Part shown: positions 7,415-15,271 of the stretch, piece after piece
Layout of the letters: the number at the start of each line of letters is the position of its first letter
Numbering within the stretch: position 1 is the first letter of the stretch
DNA from: a virus
Virus record (IMG/VR): IMGVR_UViG_3300013101_000134
Location: 1-20,045 of that record
Direction: 5' to 3' (one strand)
DNA length: 20,045 bases
Notes under the pieces: generated by a model
Databases searched by the model: none
What the model saw: the letters and a program-made list of their open reading frames with translations, nothing else
Told to the model about the DNA's origin: nothing
Position numbers and translations under genes: made by a program

Positions 7415-7678
7415 ATGAAAAATTTATATACAGAAGGTTTTATATTAGAGTATGAAGAAGATGAGATATCATTGGAAAGGTTACCAGAGTTATTAAGGCC
7501 AGACATAGATGACACTGTTCATATAATTATTGATGGTGACACTTTACAAAGCATAGCCTTTTTATATTATAACAATTCATCTCTATGGTATATCATTGCA
7601 GATATCAATAATATAGATAACCCTTTCTTTTTGCAAACAGGGGATAAATTAATTATACCTACCAAAAACAATGTCTGA
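7415..7678 (+). CDS. LysM-domain baseplate protein (gpX-like)
   Basis: An 87-residue protein whose residues about 35-82 form a LysM fold signature: VHIIIDGDTLQSIAFLYY, then LWYIIADINNI, then a closing TGDKLIIP strand. Short LysM proteins (P2 gpX type) and LysM parts of T4 gp53 or Afp7-like proteins lie beside the tube-initiator and hub in contractile tails, where they act as structural adaptors, not as wall-cleaving enzymes. The gene starts 2 bases after the upstream stop and overlaps the hub gene by 8 bases, indicating tight co-expression. An N-terminal acidic stretch (LEYEEDEISLERL) precedes the LysM. Confidence 0.83.
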   Translation: MKNLYTEGFILEYEEDEISLERLPELLRPDIDDTVHIIIDGDTLQSIAFLYYNNSSLWYIIADINNIDNPFFLQTGDKLIIPTKNNV

Positions 7679-9449
7679 TAATTTACAAATCTTACCTCAA
7701 GCTTATGGTACACCTTTAGTGTGGGTGACATATAGCAATGGTGACAAAATGGAATTCATCGATCCAAGTTATAACTTAGATAAGGCTAGAAGTATAAATG
7801 AATTTATCGTAAACCTTAGATATATCTATGATGAGGAAAATGATGATGAGTGTGTTATAACATTACAGTTTCAAAACATGGCTCAAGCTAATGCTGCACG
7901 ACAAGAAGAAGATACATTACTAACTGCTCAATGGGGTTACTTAGTACCTGGTGGATCATTAATTAAATCACCTAAAAGGACTATAGCTATTAGGAATATC
8001 AATACAAATCAAACCCAAAATAAATTAACAATTGAATGGCACTGTACTGACTTGGTTTCATACTTAAGAAATACAAGGACTAACCGTAGAACAGATGCCA
8101 ATTATTTTGAAGATTACTTAAGAGAATTAATAGATGGTAGGTTCACAGCTTCAACAACAGTTGATAGGATTACTACAGTTATAAGTTCAACTACTAAAGA
8201 GGTGATGAGGATAGATGAAAGAAGGAGCACTACTACTGTAGAACCAATAAGCGAAAGAACTTCAATCTTAGGTGTTGAACATGATAAAACAGTAAAGGTA
8301 GGTTGGAGCTTAGCAGTAAGATCAGCTTTAGAAGCTAGGCTTAATGAAGCTAAGAATGGCCCATTCTTTATAGATGGTAGAGACAATAGAATTAATATAT
8401 TAAAGCGTGACTTTGAACAAGAACCTTTTGCAACATTTACTTATGCTGGTAATAGTGGGGAATTAATAGAATTCAAAACTAAGACAAACCTAAAATCTAA
8501 GAAGGTTGATGCTACTAAGAACACAACAGTTAACCCAGTAACTAAAGAGGTTCTAAAGAATGAAACACATTACCAAGAAGGTGATCAACCCCTTATCACT
8601 GATCAAGAAATGTCTAGTGTATTTAAGTTGGTAAAGAAAACATGGGACTGGAACAAAGACTTTCCTCACGATCAAGTTGAATTTAACAAAATTGATATAC
8701 GTAGAAAACAATATCAACAAAGTTTCAAACGAGAAGATTGGAATAACCCATCTGTTCAACGTAGGGATGTAACTGACGTAGGTATAAAACCTTTGACAAA
8801 TAGAATTAAATTCTCAGTACCTATCAATACAATATTAAACATGCCAGGCTTTGCTAATGAATATAATAAGTGGGTAATGGATAATTACATACTAAAGAAA
8901 TTAGAAAAACAATTTACTGCTACTGCTAGGATTATGGGAGACCCCACTTTAATAACCAGTAAAATATATGATTTCAAGAATGTACTTAAAGATGTAGAAG
9001 GAGAATGGTATGCTATAAGGATAGAACATAATATTAATGCCAGGTCTGGTTATACTTGTTTACTACACCTCATAAGAATGCCAAATACATTAGGTGTATT
9101 CAGGCAATCAGTAAAGACTAAGATAGTTAGTACAGATGCAGAATATATTGAAGAACAAAATAAGGTAGATCAAGCTAATGAGAAACGTTATGAAGCTGCC
9201 AATAAGAAGAAAGAAAATAAAAAGAAACTATCTGAAGCTGAAAGAAAAAAATTAGCAGATGATACATCACTTGGTAATTACTTAACTACCGGAGAATTGA
9301 AAGGTTCTTTATTAAAACAAAAACATAGGCAAGCAATCAATGAAGGCGACAGAGTAACATTTGAAGATGCCAATAATAAACTAAATAAAGATGTAGTGAG
9401 TAAGGTAGAAAAATATCGTAAAACTTTAAAAGCAAGTGATGGTAACTAA
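7671..9449 (+). CDS. Baseplate hub protein (gpD/gp27-like) with charged C-terminal extension
   Basis: A 592-residue protein in the gpD (late control D) slot between the LysM and spike genes. In this family the protein forms the trimeric ring that holds the spike and connects to the tube. The N-terminal region (about 1-140) is beta-rich, with LTIEWHCTDLVSYLRNT near its end, and the middle (about 190-470) continues in mixed alpha/beta form. Residues about 486-592 form a Lys/Glu-rich, probably coiled-coil extension (segment KKKENKKKLSEAERKKLADD), which makes it longer than typical gpD proteins of roughly 350-400 residues. The end overlaps the spike gene. Assignment is by order, size and general pattern. 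Confidence 0.7.
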   Translation: MSDNLQILPQAYGTPLVWVTYSNGDKMEFIDPSYNLDKARSINEFIVNLRYIYDEENDDECVITLQFQNMAQANAARQEEDTLLTAQWGYLVPGGSLIKSPKRTIAIRNINTNQTQNKLTIEWHCTDLVSYLRNTRTNRRTDANYFEDYLRELIDGRFTASTTVDRITTVISSTTKEVMRIDERRSTTTVEPISERTSILGVEHDKTVKVGWSLAVRSALEARLNEAKNGPFFIDGRDNRINILKRDFEQEPFATFTYAGNSGELIEFKTKTNLKSKKVDATKNTTVNPVTKEVLKNETHYQEGDQPLITDQEMSSVFKLVKKTWDWNKDFPHDQVEFNKIDIRRKQYQQSFKREDWNNPSVQRRDVTDVGIKPLTNRIKFSVPINTILNMPGFANEYNKWVMDNYILKKLEKQFTATARIMGDPTLITSKIYDFKNVLKDVEGEWYAIRIEHNINARSGYTCLLHLIRMPNTLGVFRQSVKTKIVSTDAEYIEEQNKVDQANEKRYEAANKKKENKKKLSEAERKKLADDTSLGNYLTTGELKGSLLKQKHRQAINEGDRVTFEDANNKLNKDVVSKVEKYRKTLKASDGN

Positions 9450-10185
9450 TAAATCACCTTGGTATAGTTTAGTCTTTTATGGCTTAGAATTTCTCGGTAG
9501 ATATTATTCATCCTATCGAGGTTTCGTTGTAGACAACCTTGATTTAGATGGAATGAATAGAATTAAAGTTACTGTACCAGTTTTAAACAGTTATGATAGA
9601 ACCGGTGTATGGGCATATCCTAAAGGTAATTGGGGAGGTAAAAATTATGGGGTAAACTTCTTACCACAGAAAGGTGATATGGTATGGGTAGAGTTTGAAC
9701 ATGGTGATCAGAATTATCCCGTGTGGAGCTTTGCTTCTTATGGTGAGAATGAAATACCAGAAGAATTTAATTCACCCAATAAATATGGATTCAAAACTCC
9801 AGCTGGAAGTATCATACTAATCAATGACGTAGAAGGAGAGGAAGAGATACTTATTAAACACAGTAATTCAAATGAATATATACAACTACTTAAAGATAAC
9901 GCTACTCTAGAAGCTAAGAATATAGTATTAGAAGGTACAACAATAAATCTAGGGGAGAAGGGAGAAGAGAAAGCTTTGATGGGTGATACCACAAAAGAGA
10001 AAATTGATGATTTAGCTTCGGCAGTAGAAGATCTCATTAAGGCTTTAACTTCTCATACACATCCAGCTCCCAATACTCCATCAGTAGATTTTCCTGGTAC
10101 ATCAGCTGCTATCACTTCTAAATTGGTTAGTATTAAAACAACACTGGTAGATATATTAAGTAATAAGGTAAAAATTGACAAATGA
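9439..10185 (+). CDS. Baseplate spike protein (gpV/gp5 OB-fold) with HxH tip motif
   Basis: A 248-residue spike protein. Residues about 20-115 match the gp5/gpV OB-fold: YRGFVVDNLDLDGMNRIKV, then a strand with GVWAYP, then LPQKGDMVWVEFEHGD and YPVWSFASYGE. Repetitive short strands follow (SIILINDVEG to INLGEKGE) that would form the triple beta-helix. A helical segment and an HTHP motif (H206, H208) near the C-terminus recall the His-x-His iron site at some spike tips. In this family the trimer is the membrane-puncturing point below the hub. A GTG at 9436 is an alternative start; the ATG at 9439 is preferred. It overlaps the hub gene by 11 bases and the next gene by 4 (ATGA). Confidence 0.88.
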   Translation: MVTNKSPWYSLVFYGLEFLGRYYSSYRGFVVDNLDLDGMNRIKVTVPVLNSYDRTGVWAYPKGNWGGKNYGVNFLPQKGDMVWVEFEHGDQNYPVWSFASYGENEIPEEFNSPNKYGFKTPAGSIILINDVEGEEEILIKHSNSNEYIQLLKDNATLEAKNIVLEGTTINLGEKGEEKALMGDTTKEKIDDLASAVEDLIKALTSHTHPAPNTPSVDFPGTSAAITSKLVSIKTTLVDILSNKVKIDK

Positions 10186-10571
10186 TAAACAGATTCATAG
10201 GTAGCGGTATAGTATTTCCTTTCGTAGTAAACAGCGATGGTAGACTAGATATTGTCAATGATAACAAACTTATTGAGGCATCAATAAAGAATATATTATA
10301 TTGGCCAAAAGAACATAGGTTCTTTAATTTAAAATATGGTTGTAGAATAGAAGAGGTATTAGAAGAACCTAATGATAACATAGGTTCAACATTGGCTAGG
10401 CACTTTATATTTGAAGCAATAGAAAGGTGGGATAAAAGAATACAATTAACTGATATTAAGATTCTAGACTCAACACCTAAATTAGTAAACATACAATTAA
10501 CATATATAATGCGAAGTACAAGGATAGAAGAAACCATGATATTTCCTTTTTATAAAAACTTAACTTTCTAA
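10182..10571 (+). CDS. Baseplate wedge protein, gpW/gp25-like
   Basis: A 129-residue protein of the GPW/gp25 family, a conserved baseplate component that starts sheath assembly at the baseplate edge. The helix IEASIKNILYWPKEHRFFN is followed by the family's compact motif (YGCRIEEVLEEPND) in place of the common YG(S/C)-R-L-x-x-x-x-F-E-P pattern. The length is typical. ATGA overlap with the spike gene and a one-base gap to the gpJ-like gene place it in the canonical V-W-J-I order of P2-type baseplates. Despite the historical 'lysozyme' label for gp25, a lytic activity is not implied. Confidence 0.88.
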   Translation: MINRFIGSGIVFPFVVNSDGRLDIVNDNKLIEASIKNILYWPKEHRFFNLKYGCRIEEVLEEPNDNIGSTLARHFIFEAIERWDKRIQLTDIKILDSTPKLVNIQLTYIMRSTRIEETMIFPFYKNLTF

Positions 10572-10572
10572 G

Positions 10573-12258
10573 ATGGCATTAAATAATCCTTGGGTAACAT
10601 ACATAACTAGAAGTTACTCAGATATAAAAGCAGAACTATTAGCTAAGTTACCAATCGTAACACCGGAGCTAACAGACCACTCAGATTCGAATATCTTAGT
10701 TATCATTATAGATATATTTGCTGGGATAGCAGAGATGATGAATTACTATATTGATAACATGGCAAGAGAAGCTTTCGTTACAACAGCAAGAAGGTATTCA
10801 TCAATGGTTAAGCATGCAGCATTAATTGATTATAGAATCAAGGCATCAATACCTTCAACAGTAGATATCTTAGTACAATTCTTAGATGCAGGCCAAGACC
10901 CATTAGCAGCACCAGGAAATTTTACAATAGCTAAAGGTGCTCAATTCTCTACAGAGAATGGGGTTGAGTTTGTAACAGTAGAAAACATAGATGTACTAGC
11001 TGGTTCAGAATCTGTAATATTACCTGTAAGGCAAATGACAGAAAGCTTAGCAGTAATCTTAGGAGTTACTACTCCAGACATAGATCAGACATTTGCAATA
11101 GGTACAACTTATGCACATGATACAATTGATTTAAAAGTGGGGGCTGAAACATGGTATCTTAAATCAACGCTGGGTAGATCAGGTCCGGCAGACAAACATT
11201 ATATAGTAGAGATATCTTCTGACAAGGTAGCATACGTAAAATTTGGGGATGGTGTAAATGGCGCTATTCCTACTTCAGCGAATAACGTAACAGCAGATTA
11301 CTTTACTACTCAAGGTTCATTAGGTAATGTTAATGCAGCAACAATAATAAATACATCATATAACTTTGCTGCACACAGTATACCTAACACAGATGTTACA
11401 AATACTTTAGCCGCAGTAGCTGGTACAGACTATGAAGATATTGAAAGAATAAGAAGATCAGCACCTTTATCATTAAGAACTTTAGATAGGGCTGTAACTA
11501 AACAGGATTATATTGATGTTGCAAGGTTAGCTCCGGGAGTTGATAAATGTAATATCGATTTTGATTGTGGCAAAACAATAAACTTATATATAACTCCAAA
11601 CGGTGGGGGTATAGCAGCAAACGATTTACTAGATACAACTAATGATTATGTAAGCTTAAGGAAAATGATCACTACGTTCGTTAATATATTGCCTGCCGGG
11701 GAGTCATATATATATGTGAAGATAAATGCTAAAGCTAGATTCAGGGCCTCAGCCTTATTAGCAACTCAGGATATCTTAACAGAACTATCTGAACAATACT
11801 CATACGAAACATCAGATGTAAACAAGCCAGTCAGAACATCCGATATAATAGCTCTAGTTGATAACTTAGATAAAATAGATTATCTTACACTAGAGTATAT
11901 CTATTTAATCCCGTACATGAGACCCACAACTTCTAGTACAGTTGAATTAATAAAGGATATGTCAATCAATGAAGGTTCTTCAGGGAAATTGAATTGGAAG
12001 ATACAATTTGACGGTACCTATATGAGATTATTCAAGGAAGGTAAAAACATTGCAAACAATATATCAGTCGGAAGTGAATACACTGACCCAGCTAATATAC
12101 TAACTATGACTATAAATCCAAGTGCTTACACAGCGGGGATGGAATGGACATTCGTAACCTATGCATACAATCAGGATATTGAGTTAGATGATTACACTAT
12201 CCCAATAATTGATACTAACAACTTAAACATAAATGTTGAAGAAACATTAACACTATAA
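10573..12258 (+). CDS. Baseplate wedge protein, gpJ/gp6-like
   Basis: A 561-residue protein. The N-terminus shows the gpJ signature: a helix with an acidic, Asp-rich start (DHSDSNILVIIIDIFAGI) leading to MMNYYIDNMAREAFVTTA, and then the region with KHAALIDYRIKASIPST. Beta-rich central domains follow, including VKFGDGVNGAIPTSANNV, a pattern common to Baseplate_J proteins. In this family the protein dimerises with its neighbours to build the baseplate wedges that respond to fibre binding. It is longer than P2 gpJ (about 300 residues) and closer to T4 gp6 in size, with a beta-rich C-terminal part (after about 430) that may bind fibres. It starts one base after the gp25-like gene. Confidence 0.88.
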   Translation: MALNNPWVTYITRSYSDIKAELLAKLPIVTPELTDHSDSNILVIIIDIFAGIAEMMNYYIDNMAREAFVTTARRYSSMVKHAALIDYRIKASIPSTVDILVQFLDAGQDPLAAPGNFTIAKGAQFSTENGVEFVTVENIDVLAGSESVILPVRQMTESLAVILGVTTPDIDQTFAIGTTYAHDTIDLKVGAETWYLKSTLGRSGPADKHYIVEISSDKVAYVKFGDGVNGAIPTSANNVTADYFTTQGSLGNVNAATIINTSYNFAAHSIPNTDVTNTLAAVAGTDYEDIERIRRSAPLSLRTLDRAVTKQDYIDVARLAPGVDKCNIDFDCGKTINLYITPNGGGIAANDLLDTTNDYVSLRKMITTFVNILPAGESYIYVKINAKARFRASALLATQDILTELSEQYSYETSDVNKPVRTSDIIALVDNLDKIDYLTLEYIYLIPYMRPTTSSTVELIKDMSINEGSSGKLNWKIQFDGTYMRLFKEGKNIANNISVGSEYTDPANILTMTINPSAYTAGMEWTFVTYAYNQDIELDDYTIPIIDTNNLNINVEETLTL

Positions 12259-12259
12259 T

Positions 12260-13033
12260 ATGGGCTGCTCTAGGATATATACTACACCAGATTTTTTTGG
12301 TGATGATTTTTTACTGGATGATTTTTATGTAGAGAATCCGGCTTTCTCCACTACAGTAGATGTAGTATTTAAAGAATACCTATTCGAAAGGTTACCTCAT
12401 TACTTCGTAAGTCAAGATACTTACAAGGATGGACAAGGGGAAGGTTTACTACAAAGATACTTATCAATCTTTGGTGATTACTTAGATGCGGCTGTAATGG
12501 CTGAGATAGAATGTTATCTAAATATTATAGATGCATCATTAACATCAAGTAATTACATAGGTATATTATCTGATGGCCTCGGTAATCCACCAGACATTTT
12601 CAACAATGAAGAAAAATACAGAAACCTATTACAATACATTGCTTCTGTATATAAGATCAAAGGTACATTAGAATCCTACGAATTATTCTTTAGCATTCTA
12701 GGATTTGATATCATACTAACTGAAGTACCATTACCTATATTAGATGACCCAGAAAAAATGTATGATGCAGAACCAGTTCTGGGAGATTATGATGATACTA
12801 ATATATATGACTCTGATGAATGCCAACCATGTTCAGAATATGATATTGCATTCATACCGGTAGACGGAAGCTTCACTGGAGTAAGTGAAACTATGTTAGC
12901 AAGGATTAACGAATCTATTAAATTCAATGAACCAGTTAACGCCAAGCTAAGATATTTAACAATGGGTATTCAAATAGAAGATACATTGGATATTACTATA
13001 GCAGAATCAGCAACAGAAAACGTAACACCATAA
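12260..13033 (+). CDS. Baseplate protein, gpI-like (Tail_P2_I type)
   Basis: A 257-residue protein immediately after the gpJ-like gene, in the gpI position. Residues about 131-150 (YKIKGTLESYELFFSILGF) match the conserved KGT...LG stretch of the P2 gpI family. These proteins pair with gpJ-type wedge subunits and link the baseplate to the fibres. The N-terminal 25 residues are unusually acidic and aromatic (FFGDDFLLDDFYVENP). A Cys-x-x-Cys pair (C188, C191, CQPC) lies in an acidic loop and could bind metal or form a disulphide. Start is one base after the upstream stop, with ATAATATG and no Shine-Dalgarno sequence. Confidence 0.82.
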   Translation: MGCSRIYTTPDFFGDDFLLDDFYVENPAFSTTVDVVFKEYLFERLPHYFVSQDTYKDGQGEGLLQRYLSIFGDYLDAAVMAEIECYLNIIDASLTSSNYIGILSDGLGNPPDIFNNEEKYRNLLQYIASVYKIKGTLESYELFFSILGFDIILTEVPLPILDDPEKMYDAEPVLGDYDDTNIYDSDECQPCSEYDIAFIPVDGSFTGVSETMLARINESIKFNEPVNAKLRYLTMGIQIEDTLDITIAESATENVTP

Positions 13034-13034
13034 T

Positions 13035-13421
13035 ATGGACTTAACTAAAATAGGTACATTCTTTAATACATTCTTATTATTGGTAGCAGTAATAGGAGGA
13101 TTGTATGGAGGATATATCTGGGTACAAAACCAAGGTAAAGAAGAAGCAAAACAAGAACAGTTAATGTTTCCTTCTCCAGAGATGAGACACAGAACTGTAA
13201 TCCACGTAGAAGATACAGAAGAAATTATAGTAGAGCTTAAGGATTTACTTAGAGCAGAAACAAAAGATAAAAAAGCAGCAACAGAAAGTAGGGCTAAGAG
13301 AGATAGTATTCAGCGAGAATATTTAGACTTGGTTCGAAGAAACGCAGTAACAACACATCAAAATAAACAAGCTACCGATAGTATTTTAAAACTATGGGAA
13401 AAATATAATAACGAAAACTAA
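13035..13421 (+). CDS. Membrane-anchored coiled-coil protein, spanin-like
   Basis: A 128-residue protein with one N-terminal membrane segment (about residues 6-30, ending YIWVQNQGK) and a long charged helix (about 61-125, including VELKDLLRAETKDKK and SIQREYLDLVRRN). This topology is like inner-membrane spanins (Rz type), which span the periplasm and help disrupt the outer membrane, and like other phage anchored coiled-coil proteins. No lipobox-bearing partner gene overlaps it in another frame, which weakens the spanin reading. It lies among structural genes, one base after the gpI-like stop and overlapping the fibre gene start by one base. Function is uncertain. Confidence 0.5.
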   Translation: MDLTKIGTFFNTFLLLVAVIGGLYGGYIWVQNQGKEEAKQEQLMFPSPEMRHRTVIHVEDTEEIIVELKDLLRAETKDKKAATESRAKRDSIQREYLDLVRRNAVTTHQNKQATDSILKLWEKYNNEN

Positions 13422-14938
13422 TGCCAGTAACAGTAACAGCAAATTTAACAGACATCAGTACAGTAGAAACAATGACAGGATGGTCAAGTGGTTCTACTTT
13501 TGGCTCATCAGGAACAGGTTTGATTTCTGGTGACGGTGTATTTAAACAGGGTACTGATTCAGCTTCAGAGAAAATATCTAAAAATAATTCTCTTTGGATT
13601 CAACATATAGGTACTGCTCAAGATATGTCTGCCGCTGATACTCATTTATATTGGTGGCTGCTTACTGCTATCCGACCTAATATGACTGCTATGGAAATTC
13701 GTATAGGTGATAGTAGTGGAAACTATACAGGGTGGAATCCTGCTACATTTGCTTTATGGGACGGTTCTTGGAAATGTTTTGTACAAGATTTAGCTGCAAC
13801 TCCTGACACATCATCGGGCACTATCGATTTAACAGATATTGTAACTTTAGGTGTTCTTTATAGTACTATAGGCTCTAACTTTAGGGCAATTGAAAATTGT
13901 TGGGTAGATGCTTGTAGATTTGGTACAGGTTTAACTGCAACAGGAACAAGTTTTAGTTTAAAAGACATAGCAGATGATGATGAACTTGTAGGCAACAAGT
14001 ATGGAATATTAGAAAATAAAGGTGGTGTAATTTTCTCGCAAGGAAGAATAACAATAGGATCAGGTGCTACCACTACAACATTAGTTTCTGACAATGAAGT
14101 ACTCGCATTTTTAGATGGAGCAGTTAGTCCTACTTTATATGAGCTAAATTTTGTAGGCACAGGTAACGTATCAGATATTAAGGATTTAACATTACGTTCA
14201 GATGGTACAACAGATAATGCTAGATTTTACCTTGATGCAAGTGACCCAGATGCCGATGTTACAATAGATGGTTTGGCTTGTACAAGAGCAGGACTTATTG
14301 ACTTTGCCTCAACCTCTGATATTCAAAACTTCACATTTAATAACTGCCAACAAATAGACCCAAGCACCGGTATATTTAAATATGGTACTGTTAAGAATTA
14401 TATTGGAACAACCGGAGCTATAATATGGCCAAGTGATGATACAAACATTTCTGATATAAAATTTACTATTTGTGATAATGATATAGAATATGCATCTGGT
14501 AGTGATGCCACACCTTCTTTAGTAAATATTATACATGATGACAATGCTGGAGACTACGATATTAATAACACAAGTGGTGGTATAATAACACTAGTATTAA
14601 GCGGGACATCAAATGGTAATTCATACCAAGGTTCTACTGTTACTTTTAGTAACCCTAAATTATTTAAATTTACACTTAATCCAAGCGTAACAAGTTATGA
14701 GTGGAGATTATATGAAGTTACAACATTAGGTAGTTTAGTTGGAGCAGTAGAGAAAGATGGGGAAGAAGTAGCATCAGCAGACAATCAAACTTATAATTAT
14801 ACATATTCTGCAGATCAACCAATAGCAATACAAATCATACATAATTCTGGTGATTATATAGAAGCAGTAGAATACTTTACACTTAAAAATAGTGACCAAG
14901 ATATAACTATAAACTTACAAATTGATGAAAATAATTAA
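13421..14938 (+). CDS. Tail fibre-like / receptor-binding structural protein
   Basis: A 505-residue, Thr/Ser/Gly/Asp-rich protein without membrane segments. Residues about 1-170 look like a beta-sandwich (jelly-roll or carbohydrate-binding-like) with Trp-rich strands (LYWWLLTAIRP, NPATFALWDGSWKCF). Residues about 180-400 have repeated short strands with Asn/Asp turns (DIQNFTFNNCQQIDPSTGIF) suggestive of a parallel beta-helix. The C-terminal 90 residues (FTLNPSVTSYEWRLYEV) resemble an Ig-like domain seen in phage tail proteins. Position after the baseplate genes supports a role in host recognition. Phenylalanine is encoded by TTT in 18 of 20 cases, opposite to the sheath gene. Receptor and exact role are unknown. 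Confidence 0.6.
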   Translation: MPVTVTANLTDISTVETMTGWSSGSTFGSSGTGLISGDGVFKQGTDSASEKISKNNSLWIQHIGTAQDMSAADTHLYWWLLTAIRPNMTAMEIRIGDSSGNYTGWNPATFALWDGSWKCFVQDLAATPDTSSGTIDLTDIVTLGVLYSTIGSNFRAIENCWVDACRFGTGLTATGTSFSLKDIADDDELVGNKYGILENKGGVIFSQGRITIGSGATTTTLVSDNEVLAFLDGAVSPTLYELNFVGTGNVSDIKDLTLRSDGTTDNARFYLDASDPDADVTIDGLACTRAGLIDFASTSDIQNFTFNNCQQIDPSTGIFKYGTVKNYIGTTGAIIWPSDDTNISDIKFTICDNDIEYASGSDATPSLVNIIHDDNAGDYDINNTSGGIITLVLSGTSNGNSYQGSTVTFSNPKLFKFTLNPSVTSYEWRLYEVTTLGSLVGAVEKDGEEVASADNQTYNYTYSADQPIAIQIIHNSGDYIEAVEYFTLKNSDQDITINLQIDENN

Positions 14939-14941
14939 AAC

Positions 14942-15268
14942 ATGAATGACCTACAAACCGCATACGCTACTCAGCACGATGGAGCTGATGGTAAATCAGA
15001 TTGGATAATTTACAATACTAAGAAGGAAGAAATATATAAACTACCTAAAGGTTGGACCGAGAAACAAGTTATGGCTGCAATCAAATTGGGAAGAAAATTT
15101 GAAACCATATCTTTTAACCAAGGTATCAATTTTCAAAAAGAAAAAATACCTCAGGAGTTAAAGAACTTAAGAGCAATAATTCAGAACTTAACTGCTGAGA
15201 AAGAATTCCTTATAAAAGAGAACGATAAAATCACAACAGAAATAGATAAATTAATTTTAAAAGAATAA
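14942..15268 (+). CDS. Small coiled-coil protein in fibre region
   Basis: A 108-residue protein. The first half contains a compact polar domain (ADGKSDWIIYNTKKEEIYKL and PKGWTEKQVMAAIKLGRKFE). The second half (about 68-108) is a predicted coiled coil, LKNLRAIIQNLTAEKEFL, ending in a charged ILKE tail. It has no membrane segment or enzyme motif. It lies between two large structural genes, with 3-base gaps on both sides, so it is likely co-expressed and could be a fibre-assembly chaperone or trimerising connector. I do not recognise the family from sequence alone. Confidence 0.5.
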   Translation: MNDLQTAYATQHDGADGKSDWIIYNTKKEEIYKLPKGWTEKQVMAAIKLGRKFETISFNQGINFQKEKIPQELKNLRAIIQNLTAEKEFLIKENDKITTEIDKLILKE

Positions 15269-15271
15269 CAC

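Noticed and set aside
8582-8605. Two TGATCA palindromes close together
   Set aside because: They are inside the hub coding region; the hexamers are self-complementary, so their pairing is uninformative.
3117-10537. Long open frames on the minus strand (for example within 5337-5759, 8114-8386, 10133-10537)
   Set aside because: Each lies wholly within a well-supported + strand gene, has low-complexity shadow composition and no plausible domain.
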